Source of the DNA: Glebionis coronaria
Taxonomy: Eukaryota > Streptophyta > Magnoliopsida > Asterales > Asteraceae
Reading direction: 5' to 3'
Assembly: GCA_025667525.1 (NCBI GenBank)
Contig: CM046880.1
Location: 598,111,452 to 598,175,451, forward strand
DNA length: 64,000 nucleotides
Shown: piece after piece, positions 22,817 to 34,699 of the stretch
How the letters are laid out: each line of letters starts with the position of its first letter
How positions within the stretch are numbered: position 1 is the first letter of the stretch
The notes under the pieces: model-generated
Seen by the model: only the letters and a program-made list of their open reading frames with translations
Told to the model about the DNA's origin: nothing
The model's database searches: none
Made by a program: the position numbers and the translations under genes

Positions 22817-23410
22817 ATGGATCATAAGTTAGTTCAAAATCTAACTGTGAGTAAGCTTATCGGGAATGTTGTAGACAGTGGTTCAGCACATCAACTGGTG
22901 TTAACTATATGTTTGTCCAAAATTCATCAGTTCCATAAAAGAGTTCGCAGTTTCAACCTACTTGCTTATAAATGGGTCGATTTGGGAAGTTTTTTACGGT
23001 CTTTACACAAACGATTTAATTAAAAATTATTATTGATGGCGGCTGTGGATTTTAGAAGCATGTGCCAAAGCTTGCAAGGCTTAAGATTCGTCGTTATCTT
23101 GAAATGTTTAATGCTTTCATGTACCGCCAAAAGGTAAGTTAGTTTTTGTTAGCTTATAGTATGTCTTTTTTAATTCCTGATCTCAGTTACCGCAAATAAA
23201 CTGTCAATGTCTTAATTGTAGAGAGTAATTGCATCACTGGACTTCTAAAATCCACCACAGTTAACCAGAAGCTGTTGACAAGAAAAACTTGAGTTCATAA
23301 CTAGAGTCTTTGCAGCCTATGTTGAGTCGATGGAATCATTGAGCAAGTAAAATTTGCTTCTGCCAAAGCTGAGGAGTTAACTGAGTTAGTTGAATCGGGT
23401 TTCCCGTAGG
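22817..23410 (+). pseudogene. Unidentified gene fragment with splice-like junctions
   Basis: An open stretch at 22817-23023 is followed by sequence reading KHVPKLARLKIRRYLEMFNA in one frame (about 23055-23135). It ends at AAAAGGTAAGTT, a good donor site, and TTAATTGTAG at about 23221 is a possible acceptor. The next part, read across stops, gives FITRVFAAYVESMESLSK (about 23297-23350). The protein-like composition and splice signals suggest remains of a plant gene. Stop codons in the later part make it non-functional. I do not recognise the family. Confidence 0.3.
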
Positions 23411-23837
23411 GACTTAAGTTTTGGCGGGAAAAAGGCTATGGGTAAAAAGCGGGTCAGAATAGTTAGAAAATGGATTCAATGTTTTTAATAAAAGGTTAAT
23501 TTGTTTATCTGCAGTTTGGCCAAAAGGTTAATAAATGCATGTTATGAACTTTGTGGAAAACTCATGATTGATCTTTGAACCTTATAGATACGTTTTTAAC
23601 CCGTATGCGAACACTCTCAATTGACCCTTGAACCTCAAAAGTGATCTCTTCTGTAAAATCTTTTTTGTTGAACCTTATATATACGTTTTTAAGTATTTGA
23701 TGATAAAAAATATAAATGGTAGCATTTCATGGTTTCATTTTTTGTTATGTATTATGTTCTTCTAGTTTTTTTTTGTGATTTAAAGTTTGCATCTTTAGCA
23801 AAAATAATTTTGAACTTGTTTTATACTATTTATTTGA

Positions 23838-24424
23838 GTTAAGATCTATATAACCACTTAAATTAGTATAAACTTATCCAATCAATTATAATCACTCATT
23901 TTTTAAAAACCCAATTCCTACCACTTTTTTAAAAATTAAATATCTCACAAACGACAAAATCGTCAAACGAAAAAAAATACACAATTGTGACGAGAATTAA
24001 ATCATCTATCTATCGAGGGGCACATGTATATACTTTCGACGAACTTTTTTTTCGACTTTTTTTCTTAAGTCACGTCTAGAGAGAATCATATATGATTTTC
24101 AGATAATCATATATGATTCGTGATATGAATCATATATGATTTTCTGAGAATCATATATGTTTCGTGACGAATCATATATGATTCTCTCCAGACGTGACTT
24201 AAGAAAAAAAGTCAAAAAAAGTTCGTCGAAAGTATATACATGTGCCCCTCGATAGATAGATGATTTAATTCTCGTCGCGATGATATGTTTTGTTTTACGT
24301 AACGATGAACGGTTTGTGAGATATTTAATTTTTAAAAAATTAGTTTTCTTGTTACATGATAAAAATGAATGATTGTGATTAGTTGGTTGAGTCTATGCTA
24401 AACTAAAAGTTTATAGAGATCTTT
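23838..24424. mobile_element. Fold-back element with ~200-bp inverted arms
   Basis: The left arm (about 23838-24075) and right arm (about 24190-24424) are reverse complements over long blocks, for example TTAAATATCTCACAAAC, GACGAGAATTAAATCATC and CGAGGGGCACATGTATATAC. The ends are AAGATCTATATAA and its counterpart TTTATAGAGATCTT. Long arms of this kind suggest a MULE-type MITE or a fold-back element. The TSD was not clear to me. The centre is a separate palindromic array. Confidence 0.75.
24080..24188. repeat. Palindromic AATCATATATGATT array at the centre of the fold-back element
   Basis: The 14-bp motif AATCATATATGATT is its own reverse complement. It occurs four times exactly (three of them with flanking GA or TTC) plus once as AATCATATATGTTT within about 110 bp, so the loop of the larger hairpin can itself fold. 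Confidence 0.85.
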
Positions 24425-25065
24425 TTCCTTATTTACTATGTGTATAATTGTTGAACTTACATAACTTTCTACGATTAACAAAAATTATTGTTTACTTTTA
24501 CAAAACCTATTTTATATGTCAAAGTTAAATAGTTCAAAAAATACAAAAAAAAACATATAGTTTGGTCATTCCACCATTTACCTAACACATAATTAGATTT
24601 GTCAAATACTACAAAAAAAACTTATTATTTGATTATTACGATTAAACAATATAATCAAATTCAAACAACATTTTTCAAAATCATATTTTATAACCAATAA
24701 TTATCTAATTATTCATTTTTAAAACATATAATCTATTTTAAATAAGCAAACTCAAACACCTCTAACTATTTTAAAACCGAGCAATCTGATAACATAAGCA
24801 TCCCTAACCAAACCCAATAGATATAAGAGCATCTCCAATGACAACAACTACAAAAGACTTTTTGCTATTTTAATAAGCTTTTGAGAGTGTTTTTTTTTTA
24901 TCATTATACCAACAACTTTAGACATTTTATAAAGATTTGACAAACATCAAATTTTTGATAAACCCTTCTCATTCAATGTATTTTACATTTAACGCAATCA
25001 ATGCAAAAAGCTATTGAAACTTTCTTGCATTGCATATGCTCTAAGTATATAACCTCTAAACGTTA
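24425..25065. other. AT-rich spacer, nothing recognised
   Basis: Low-complexity AT-rich sequence between the fold-back element and the copia LTR. No ORF, TIR or RNA gene could be supported. Confidence 0.5.
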
Positions 25066-25216
25066 TGTTGTTTTTATGGCAAACATGACAATATTATTAT
25101 TTGTTCCTTTTGTGTCATTTCCTTCTGTGCACGGACTTATTGTGTCACTCTATAGATCTCGCTATTAGACTAGACCCTTGGCTAGTTTTCGTTGATACTT
25201 CATGACCTATATAGGC

Positions 25217-25729
25217 TCCGGGCATATATAAAATACAGTTTTCAGTATAAAATAAACATAAGTCTTTTCAGAATATAAACCAGATTATAAACATACACCA
25301 GGTTTTCCAGGACTTACACTTATTCCGATGTACTTCATTTTATTTCTTGCTTATGTTTATGCTTTACATTTCATTGTCATATATCCTCACACTGAGCGTA
25401 TTGCTCAGCCGTATTTTTCTTTCCATGTCACAGTACGGCAGGTACTAAAGGGCAAAGCTAGGATCATCAAGAGTACACGCATTTGGATGGAGGCTCCCTT
25501 GTCTTCACTTCTTTTAATGCATTTACATACTTTTGCTTTGCTGGACATTGTTTAGTCCTTTCATACATTTCTTTACTTATGCTTTGTGTGTGAAGCTTAC
25601 GTTTGGAACCGATGCTTGTTTTCGGTTTCCTTTATGGTCATTTAATGTTTTAGACATTTACCTTGCATGCTTTGATGACACGCCGTAATTACTAAGTAAC
25701 GGTCCACTTATCCAAGTGGGGTGTTACAG
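25217..25729 (+). mobile_element. Probable fragment of a chromovirus (Tekay-type) LTR
   Basis: This block is absent from the corresponding place in the 3' LTR of the surrounding copia element and ends GTGGGGTGTTACA. The end, together with the phrase CTTATCCAAGTGGGG before it, resembles LTR ends of Tekay/Del gypsy elements. No partner LTR lies in the window, so this call is tentative. The ORF at 25328-25555 within it has no known domain. Confidence 0.4.
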
Positions 25730-27070
25730 GGTGGCTAAAACTACCCCAATATAGGACTTAACCATAATTTGACTTGCATAAATCGTGATATGATTGGCCA
25801 CACTATTGATTGATGGAATAAAGTTATTGGTTATCCAACAGGATATAAAAAGCCTTATAATATGAAGCCCTATGGATCCAACCTAAATTTCAATGTTACC
25901 TATGATGTTAAGGTGAATGATAGGCAGTAGTTTGTTGCTTGTAATGTCCATTCTACTTTTACTTCTGAACAAATGAAGAAGTTTCTTAATTTGATTAATG
26001 AATCAACCTCTAGAAACATCCATGCCAACATGACACGTAGATACTCTTTCTTTAATTGCAATGTCTGGTTTAACATAAATTTCTCTAAGCTCTTTTGTGG
26101 GAGCTCAAATGTGTCTGTTAAAACCATTACATTAGGGTGGATTATAGTGTCTGATTGTAATCGGCATTTGACTCATTCCCTAGTTGGTATGTTAAACATG
26201 GTTGATGTTACTAAGCTTAATCTCACTATGGAGCACCCTAATGGGACCAGGGTTAGCATAAGTCATGTGGGAATTTGAGACTCTCTAACAATGTCATTTT
26301 ATATGATGTTCTTGTTGTTCATGGCTACTATGTTAGCCTTTTATCAGTGAATAATTTAATTAAAGACACTACGTTATTTATAGGTTTTGATAAAGACAAA
26401 TGTTACATTTAGGATTTGACCAAGGGAATAACTATGAGGACTAGCAGTGTATCTAGAGGCATTTACTTGTTTGACTCCATTAGTAAAAACAAGTGTATAT
26501 GTAATGCTAATATGATTATGTCCTTTAATGTGTCCAAAGATTTATAGTATTGTAGACTTGGTCATCCTGCTGACCAAGTCTTATCTCTTTTAAAACTTGG
26601 CCTCAAGGTGTCTAAAAATACTTGTGTTTCTGCTCGTGACATATGTCTTAGGGCTAAACAGACAAGCAAACCATTTCCCTTGAATGATCACAAGTATAAC
26701 CATGTTGCTGAACTGGTTGGTTCACCTGGACTTGTGGGTCCTTTAGAGGATCTCAAGCACAAAAGGATATACGTACTTTTAAACCATTGTTGATGATTAC
26801 TCGAGGGCAGTTTGGACCTATCTTTTGAAAACTAAAGATGAAGTTTTTGACATTTTTGTTAACTACATTAAACTTGTTCAAAATCAATTTAACAAAAACA
26901 AGAAAGTGGTCAGATCTGAAAACTGTACTGAATTTCTTAACAAGAAAATGCTCTCTCTCTTTTCTGACTTGGGTATAATTTAACAAACCTCTTGCACTCA
27001 TACCTCTCAACAAAATAGCATTGTTGATAGGAAACATAGGCACATGTTGTATACAAAAAATCAAATCTCT
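25730..27070 (+). pseudogene. copia gag end, protease and integrase remnants
   Basis: Around 25770-25870 the reading includes RDMIGHTID and IGYPTGYKKPYNMKPYG, a gag zinc knuckle that has lost its cysteines. At 26137 the protease site reads WIIVSDCNRHLTHS, where the normal DSG triad has become VSD. At 26554 CRLGHPADQVLSLLK is the GAG-pre-integrase motif. At about 26780-27050 the integrase core reads TIVDDYSRAVWTYLLKTKDE and later HTSQQNSIVDRKHRHML, where the catalytic Glu is replaced by Asp. There are several stop codons and frame changes. Confidence 0.8.
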
Positions 27071-27700
27071 CTCACCATAGATGTTTTGGATGTCTTTTTT
27101 CTATACTATTTTAAACAATAGTGACAATCACATCTAGGGTTAAAGAATGTGTTTTAATTGGTCATTCTTCTATAGAAAAGGCATATAAGCTGTTACGCCT
27201 TGATACAATAAATGTTTTTTTTCCAGAGGTGTAAGGTTTTATGAAACCGTGTTTCCATTTAAAATGATAAACAATAAGAATGATGATTTGGCAGATGTAG
27301 AATGTACAAGTGATGTTGAACATCTTACCTTATTTATAACCACCTATGTGTAAGACCCAATGATGAAGAGAGAGTTGCATCTAATGAGGATGGTAAGGAT
27401 CATTCAAGGACTGTCTCTGACTGTAAGCAGAAACTTGAAGGTCTCAACAACTCAAATAGATGATAATTTCTTATATGAGGGCAATGTTTTAAACACCATG
27501 CTCATTTCTTCTGACCTAGTTCATGTTATAGGAAGTAATCTAGAGTCTGATGAGGTGTAGGCCCTACTATGAAGTCCAATGGAAAAATTAAGTTACTTGT
27601 TAAATTGAATGATTATGTGATTGGTAGCAAACTCAAATATGGCATTGAAAAACATGTTAACTACTCCAAACTCAGTTATGTGAACTACTATTTGCCACCA
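27071..27700 (+). pseudogene. copia integrase C-terminal / linker remnant
   Basis: Poorly conserved sequence between the integrase core and RT. The open piece at 27360-27560 shows no clear domain. By position it is the variable linker of the polyprotein. Confidence 0.45.
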
Positions 27701-29180
27701 CCTTAAATAAGTTTGTTGAACCTAGATCTTTTAATGAGGCTATTAATGACCCTAATTGGGTTGATTCTATAAACAATGAAATAGAAGCCCTGATTAGAAA
27801 CAATGCTTGGACTTTAACTGATCCTGCTAGAAGGAAAGCCTTCGATTTTAAATGGCTCTATAAAATCAAATATAGTGTAACACCAAAATGGCGGCTAAAG
27901 GATACAACCAAAAGCAGGGTATAAATTTTGACGAAACTTTCAATCCTATAGTTAAAATGGTGACCATTAGATGCCTAATGTACCTTTTTATTTCCAACAA
28001 TTGTCCTTTATTCCATATGGAGGTTTACAAGGCCTTCTTGTATAGTGACTTGGATAAAGATGTTTATATGTCTTCACCCCCATGGTTTGACAATTCTGAT
28101 CAGGACTAAAGTTTGTAAGCTTAACAAGTCCTTATATGCACTCAAGCAAGCCCCAAGACACTAGAATGCTAAGCTTGTCACTACCTTGGGAGAGCATGGC
28201 TTTGTTTAGAGAAAAATTGCTTACTCTATTTATGTTAAACAATCTGATCGGACCTTTATTGCTATTCTGGTTTATGTTGATGACCTTGTGGTCACTGTTA
28301 ATAATAATAATCTCTCTTTGATTAACAAGCTCAATGTGTTTCTTAAAAACAAGTTTATGATTAAAGACCTTGGAATATGAAGTACTTTTTAGGAATTGGA
28401 GTGCTCTATAATGACTCTGGTGTATGCATGACTCAAAGGAAATGCTTCCTTGATCTTATTCATGAATTTGGCTTTCTTGCTGCTAATCATGTTTCTACTC
28501 AATAACTTGAGAACTATGTGTTAGTTGTTGATGAAAGTTGCTATGATAAATATCTCGAAAACATTTTTGATTACTAGAAACTTATTGGGAAACTTATATA
28601 TTTGACTCATACTAGGCTTGGCATCTCTTATGCATGCCCCTTACAGTCCCACCTTAAAATTGCTTTAAGGGTCACCAGGTACCTAAAAAACTCCCCAGGT
28701 ACTGGAATCCAGATTTACAATGACAATGATCTTGATCTTTCATGTTTTACTGACTCAGACTATGCCAATTATTTGAAACTAGTAAATCTGTAACTAAGGA
28801 CTATGTGTTCCTTGGGAAGACTCTTGTCTCTTATAAGAGTAAAAAGAAACTAATTGTGTATAGATGCTCTGCTGAAGCAGAGTATAGATGCATGGCCTGT
28901 GCTACTTGTGAGATCATTTGGATCTCAAACCTGCGTAAAATTTGAACATCACAAACTTGTTTCGCGTGAATCTTTATAGTGATAGCTCTTCTGCTATCCA
29001 ATTGCTGCTTTGAAGTGGATGTGCACCCTGTAAGAGAAAAGGTTTAGCCAGGTGCAATCAAAACCATCAAAGTTGCTTCTACTGATCAAACTACAAATTT
29101 ATTCACCAAAAGTCATGAAACTTCTCAACACCTCAAGTTGTGTAATCAGCTGAGCATGGTTGACATGTTTAAGAAATGAT
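27700..29180 (+). pseudogene. copia reverse transcriptase and RNase H remnants
   Basis: RT starts with EPRSFNEAINDPNWVDSINN and NNAWTL (about 27720-27810). The open piece 27888-28109 has MAAKGYNQKQGINFDETFNP and VYMSSPPWFDNSD, the RT fingers and palm. In another frame TATGTTGATGAC at 28273-28284 encodes the YVDD box, which is retained. RNase H reads LTHTRLGISYA (about 28599), then SAEAEYRCMA at 28868, and ends near VDMFKK at 29161-29178. Several stops and frameshifts occur. Confidence 0.85.
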
Positions 29181-29211
29181 CTCTTGCAACCTTGTTAAGT
29201 TTGTAGGATGA

Positions 29212-29634
29212 TGTTGTTTTTATCGGAAACTTAACAATATTATTATTTGTTCCTTTTGTGTCATTTGCTTTTGTGCAGGGACTCATTGTGTCACTCTCTG
29301 AATCTCGTTATTTGACTAAACCGTTGGCTAGTTTCTGTTGCAACCCATGGAGGTTGGCCCATTTCTCACTAGTCTTATATACCCATATAGGTTTAGGGTT
29401 TTCATTATCTTGATATAATAAAAATACACAACTATGTGTTTCTCTCTCTAAAGTTGTAGCCGTTTTCAGGCATATCTTATGGTAGAATTTTTGTCTTGTG
29501 TAATCGTTTGAGTATTGAGTGTTTTATGTTGTGAGGAGATCAAATCAACCTAGGTAGAAAAATTTCACCTTTTCTTTTGTAATCGTTCGGTTAGCACTCG
29601 TTTGACGACTAATCTCATATTGTATTTTGTTCAT
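29212..29634 (+). repeat. 3' LTR of the decayed copia element
   Basis: It starts TGTTGTTTTTATCGG shortly after the RNase H stop and matches the 5' LTR start at 25066. It contains TATACCCATATAGG and AATAAAAATACAC, fitting promoter and polyadenylation signals. The end is set by the CA before ATTAATAA and is not confirmed. Confidence 0.6.
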
Positions 29635-29798
29635 TAATAATAATCATCGTTGGGGAGGATGGTTGAATGATAGATCTTAACTCTTGTTAAAGGGTGTTTA
29701 CTAAATTAAGTGATTATTTATGAGCCACCTAATTAATTTCTTAGTGGAGATGGACTAGTTTTAATAGTTTTTACTAATTAAAAGGAGTAATGGTTGGA

Positions 29799-30586
29799 CT
29801 TAGACAGGGATGGCAGTGGGTGTAAAAAAACTCATAACCCACGGGTATCAGCACAAAAATAGGTGGGTAATTTCGTTAATTTGTACCCACGGGTATGGGT
29901 ATGGGTGAAAACTTATACCCATTAGTGGGTGGCGGGTGGGTGATGGGTAAAGTATACCCATCACGGGTAAACCCATGATAACCATTTAAAATACCCACGA
30001 GTATACCCGTAGGTATACCCATTAAAATAACCTATTTGTACCCATTAACCAATCTAAAATTAAACAATATTTATGATGTTATAAATGTATATTTAATAAT
30101 TATCAAAATTTATTGAAAAACACAAGAAACTAAATGTTTGTTGGTGTCGCGAGACTAAAAAGAGAATATGAAGGATATAACAATCAAAATATTTATGTCT
30201 AATCCACACTTCCGAGTTCCTCCTTTGTATTAAGAAATAGCAGTTCTTCCATAGCCATACACAATTCACATATACTTGTTAAGTTTTTTGTGAACCTGAG
30301 ACACATGTTTAAGTCTTTTTTGAATTTGATACTTAGAAAAATGATTGGTGTCTTATTACTCATTTTAATAGAATGCATACATATCAAGGTTTTTTGATTT
30401 TGTTTTAATACATTAACCCATGGGTTTACCCACAGGTAACAAATACCCACGGGTATGAGTATGGGTAGAAATTTATACCCACTAGTGGGTGACGGGTGAG
30501 TGATGAGTTTTAAAAAATCTATATGGATGGGTAACGGGTTTGATATACCCGTACCCATTACCCACGGGTGCAATCCTAGACTTAGG
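29799..30586. mobile_element. hAT-like non-autonomous element with 8-bp TSD
   Basis: The element (29807-30578, 772 bp) starts CAGGGATGGCA and ends TGCAATCCTA, an imperfect TIR. It is flanked by GACTTAGA (29799-29806) and GACTTAGG (30579-30586), an 8-bp duplication with one mismatch, as expected for hAT. Near both ends there are many copies of ACCCACGGGTATGGGTA-type subterminal repeats in both orientations. The - strand ORF at 30199-30822 runs through these repeats and out of the element, so it is not a gene. Confidence 0.85.
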
Positions 30587-30839
30587 GGTGTGACCTGGTT
30601 ATGTTGATGTTGACCTTTCATATTTAAACTTGAAACTCTAAACCCATAAATTAAAATAGTAATTGATCCAAAACCCTTAAAATGTGGGTTGATTTGGGTA
30701 GGAAGCACCTCCGAATGATGACCCACTTCGGTAGCTGTAGTGCGATGGATGGGGAGCTTTCGGGTTTCGGAAAAGGGTAAGGTGAACTCCCGGGATGATT
30801 CTAGTATTTGTTTAAATTTCATTGTTTATTAAACTTGGT

Positions 30840-31900
30840 TAGCTATAGTTTTGAGCTTGTTAGGGATTGCTTATCCAAACTGCTTATTTACTATTTCATT
30901 TCTCGACCCAATTAGCTAGTAATAAGATAAGGGAAAAACAGAGTTTCTGATTCTGTATTCTTATCAGGATGAGTTTGTAATATATCTAGTTAATCTTGTT
31001 CCAAGGTAGCAACTCTGGTGTATTTGTGCCGTTGGGCACTCAGGCTACAACTTACAACCCCTTTGGACAGTTACCCTTGCCCTTACTTATGTCTTAAGAT
31101 AAACTTGAAACTTGTAATCGTTACCAATGATTTTTCCATATCTGAATATAAAAATGTATTTAGCACAGACGTAAACGCTTATATATGCAGCAATCTGTGA
31201 ATTTTTGTAATCCTAGAAAGATCACAAAGATATCCACGTTGATTAACTTTGGGTAATAGGGATGGTACTTGTGCTAGTTTTATGATTTGTAAGATTCCGT
31301 AGAGTAATTTGCAGTCAATTACTGTCACGTCTCACATGCGCTTGTTTATCCTTCCCATATTCACTGGTTGTTATTAATGCTAAATGCAGATAGGACTCTT
31401 CCAACACAACACTATTCAGTCGGTAACAATTCCAAATTCCCGCTTACCAGACTAGGTGTTTTTACCAAAGAATCAGAAAAAAGAAAACAAAATCCTCAAA
31501 CGGGCCAGAATCCGTTATCACAAGCTGCAGCAAATACTGTTTCCAAAGTCAACCGTCAGTCCTCTTTGAAAGTTTTAGCTGACTGATTCCGACTCTGATT
31601 CTAATGTTCAGTTATGTAAAGTTGCTACTACAAGATGAAGTGGGTCAGAATGACGAAGCGGTACAAATGTGGATACTTTGTTTTAAGTTTTGGTTTGTGC
31701 AAGTCATATATGCAATGCAGCCACCGGAACTTACATTAAACACATGCTGACGAGGAGGTAGTAAGGCCAAGATTTTAGAGGTTGTAGGGTGGAGGCAGAT
31801 TTGAGATCGGGTTGCGGTTTGGGTTCCGTTGTTGCGGATGATCTCGAGGATTGTTCGTCGCCTGAGGATACTAATACTACAGGTAAAAGTAATTCTATAT
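30840..31900 (+). pseudogene. Exon-like fragments of an unidentified plant gene
   Basis: Three pieces look coding. At about 31005-31098 a frame reads GSNSGVFVPLGTQATTYNPF before a stop. At 31368-31586, after a possible acceptor TGCAG at 31389, a frame reads ADRTLPTQHYSVGNNSKF and ends SSLKVLAD at a stop. At about 31791-31881 a frame reads VEADLRSGCGLGSVVADDLE, then PEDTNTT before a good donor (CAGGTAAAAG). Composition and splice-like borders suggest gene remnants. I cannot name the family, and the order does not make one obvious gene. Confidence 0.3.
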
Positions 31901-32690
31901 TTTGCTGATTTATAGTTTTATTGAAAATGTTTGTTAATATGCTTATCGCGGAGGTTTATATACTTTTTTAGGATTTAGGATTGCTCATTCAAACATGCTT
32001 ATTTGATTTAATGAATTAAACAAGTTGTTATAGGCTATGCATTTTGGCAATGAGCAATTTATCAGTTCCAATAAGCAAATGAACTATTTCTTAATTGTGC
32101 TTGATAATTAATACTATCTTAAGGTAAAATAATCAGTTTGGTTACGCAACTTTGTAACTCATTTATTTGCTCTTAAATAATCATACATCACAATCATTTA
32201 GACTCTGTCCAAACACTAAACAAAACAGGTTATATTTTGTTTCTAAGCAACCCCAAACATCCTCTCTAATGCCGAAGCAAACTTATCACGTAGACCATTA
32301 CTGGCATAGGTAAAGGATTTTCATCAAGAACTTTTGATCCTAAATTTGTCAAACGAGCTGCTAGGCTAATTATCTGGGAGTACTTGGTTATGGACGAGTC
32401 GAAACAGTTAAGGTTTAGTCACTTGTTGTCAAGCTGAATAGTTCAGTTGTGCTTATTTTCATATTTTTGTTAAGTATGATGTATGGCGTTTGACTCAAAT
32501 TGTTGACTTTGATCAAATTCAGTGAGTTTTTCATAAATATGTACAGTAGGTTTGTATGATACAGTTGAGCTGCATATCATAAAAAATGCAGAATTATGTA
32601 AGTATAATTAGTCGCGGATAGGCATATCAACATTGGGTGGATTGATTTGGGTGGAAAGCGGGTCAAAATCATGACCCGGGTCAACATTTG
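31900..32690. other. Spacer, nothing recognised
   Basis: AT-rich sequence without supported ORFs. Phrases such as GGGTGGAAAGCGGGTCA (32650) recur in neighbouring spacers but do not define an element. Confidence 0.45.
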
Positions 32691-32699
32691 GGTGGATAG

Positions 32700-33450
32700 A
32701 AAAGGATCATTCTTGATTGTTGATTATTTTCACGTGATTCTAGTCAATCGTGTACACTCCAAACGTATGGTTTTCTCATTATCTTTCAGTATTAGTACTT
32801 TATGATGCACTTTTTGTTTACGCTATAATCCCCATCTTGTTTGTTGCACTAATTACCTTATATTGATATAGTATTGAAAATAGATAAGTTAACTTCTGAA
32901 CCTTAATAATCAGAGTTGACTTCTTTAGAAAGTCAAACTTTGTTGATGAAAATAGTCTAAATCTGAGGCTGGAGATGACCATGTTAATAATAAACTTAAG
33001 AAAGTGTTATAAGTGATTTAAGATCCTAAACAAGTTTTGATTCTCATAAATAATTAAGCTCAACCTAATTTGGATAAAATCCTCGAACATAGAAATACTC
33101 GACTTTTTCACGTTTCACTTTTGACACCACATTTACCTCTTCCATTCCTCATTTTCATAGTCTTGCTTTACAAGATCCTAATTGGCATTGTGCAATGTCT
33201 AAATAGTTAATGTATTTTGTGTGGGTGGTAGAACTTAGTAGTAACAGACTGACAGTATGAAAACTTAGTTAATCTAATACTGATGTAGCAACTACCATAG
33301 AACATCATATTTCAGTGATAAGAAATGATCAGAGGATCAACTGTCTGTATTATCAAAGGCGATTGAGTAGTCATATTGTGTCTTGGTCATATTTTGTTGT
33401 GTTACAATATGTAGAATGTTAAATTCGGAAGACGGTTTAACATGATAAAG
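32700..33450 (+). repeat. Copy of the TNL 3'-flank sequence
   Basis: Blocks match the region after the TNL gene at 44740-45240 in order, for example GTTGACTTCTTTAGAAAGTC, GATGACCATGTTAATAATAA, ATTGAGTAGTCATATTGTG and GTAGAATGTTAAATTCGGAA. It is probably the 3' end of a lost TNL paralogue, since no LRR coding sequence is left here. Confidence 0.65.
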
Positions 33451-33764
33451 TTGAACCAACACAGATAATTGCTTATGTCTGGTACCCATGGTGTTATATG
33501 TGTGTTCAACACCCTGCCATATCAGTTTTTCCCCATCACATTTCTATAAAACACAACAACAAAAACACCATTTCTCATGACATTCATAAAACATACAGCC
33601 AGTGACTTGTACATTCAAAAAAAAATATATCGAATAACACTCGCTATGGTCATCGTGCGCATATGCAAAAGGTGCGGTGTCGATGGAGACGTAATAAGCA
33701 CCCAAATTTCCCTACAACGAGCGTGTATAGCGTTGCACACTTTCCTCTCTAAAAGTTTGCAGTT

Positions 33765-34240
33765 GTACAAACCAAGGTTGTCAAGATCCCGATCTTCATC
33801 TTAGGATCTTACGATTTTACGATGCTGCAAAGCAAAAACGATCCGGATCTTACGTAGGATCTTTGTATGCTTAAGATCTTATAGGATACCGATCTTGATC
33901 ATATGATCTTAGGATCTACTACGATCCGATCTTACTTTTCTTGAGCGACAAACTAAAAATTTACAAATTTATAGGTTCTATTTTGTATAATGTAAAAAAA
34001 ACATGTAAATCTTCTTATACATTTCATAATCATAACTTAGTACCACATTTTTATAAAATATCCGTACAATTTTGTGTTTACATGTATATTAATTTGTAAA
34101 TTTATAAAATATTGCAAAGACTACTATAAAATTTAATTATAATAGGATCTTACGATCTCGATCCTACTTTACGATCTCGATCTTGCAAAGACGAAAACGA
34201 TCATAAGTAAGATCCCGATCTTGAAAACCTTGGTACAAAC
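33765..34240. mobile_element. hAT-like MITE with 8-bp TSD GTACAAAC
   Basis: The 460-bp element (33773-34232) has ends CAAGGTTGTCAAGATC and GATCTTGAAAACCTTG. These are inverted repeats that extend further with GGATCTTACGAT-type subterminal motifs. Both flanks carry GTACAAAC (33765-33772 and 34233-34240), exactly 8 bp. It has no coding capacity. Confidence 0.9.
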
Positions 34241-34399
34241 ACAGTGAAATCAAGTAACACACATCTTTCAGACACAATGCACCTAACATATAAGCCAAGA
34301 AAACAACCAGCAAGTACGTGGAAAGTTTATAAAAGTAATTAAATATTACAAAAGAAAGATGCTTTCAAACCACTACAAATATTATAATAAATAAATCAA

Positions 34400-34695
34400 C
34401 ATGCCTAAGACAAAGACCAAATCGAACCGAATTGACAAATCGAACCGAGCCGAATCGAACCGAACCGAGCAAATTCGGTTTGGTTTTCGATTTTGTATAT
34501 TTGTGTCGGTTTTGCTCGGTTCGGTTCGGTTTCCGGTTAATAACACGAAAAATACGCCTAAACAACATATTCGGTTCGGTTTTTCTCGGTTCGGTTTCGG
34601 TTTTCTCAATATAATGCGTGTCGGTTTTCGGTTCGAGCTTTTTTCAAAATCGGTTTTCGGTTTGGTTCGGTTTTGAACCGATGCTCAGTTCTAGT
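34400..34695. mobile_element. Probable MITE rich in CGGTTCGGTT repeats
   Basis: A cluster of AACCGAACCGA on the left and CGGTTCGGTTT on the right is partly self-complementary. The right end, AACCGATGCTCAGTTCTAG, resembles the terminus of a common plant MITE family. The left end is unclear and no TSD was found. Four overlapping ORFs here are by-products of the repeat. Confidence 0.5.
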
Positions 34696-34699
34696 CGTT

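Larger units (their letters stand above)
25066..29634 (+). mobile_element. Decayed Ty1/copia retrotransposon
   Basis: Related sequences at 25066-25215 and 29212-29370 (TGTTGTTTTTAT, AATATTATTATTTGTTCCTT, TTGGCTAGTTT) are the start of the 5' LTR and the 3' LTR. Between them lie copia domains in the order gag zinc knuckle, protease, integrase, RT, RNase H, the copia order. Every domain has stops or frameshifts. The 5' LTR is broken after 25215 by a foreign fragment. The right end (TTTTGTTCA, 29634) is a guess, and no TSD was confirmed. Confidence 0.75.

Noticed and set aside
30199..30822. 207-residue ORF on the - strand
   Set aside because: It crosses the end of the hAT-like element and its subterminal repeats. 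No domain, and the composition follows the repeats.
34365..34676. Four overlapping Phe/Arg/Asn-rich ORFs
   Set aside because: Products of the CGGTTCGGTT repeat of a MITE, open on both strands.
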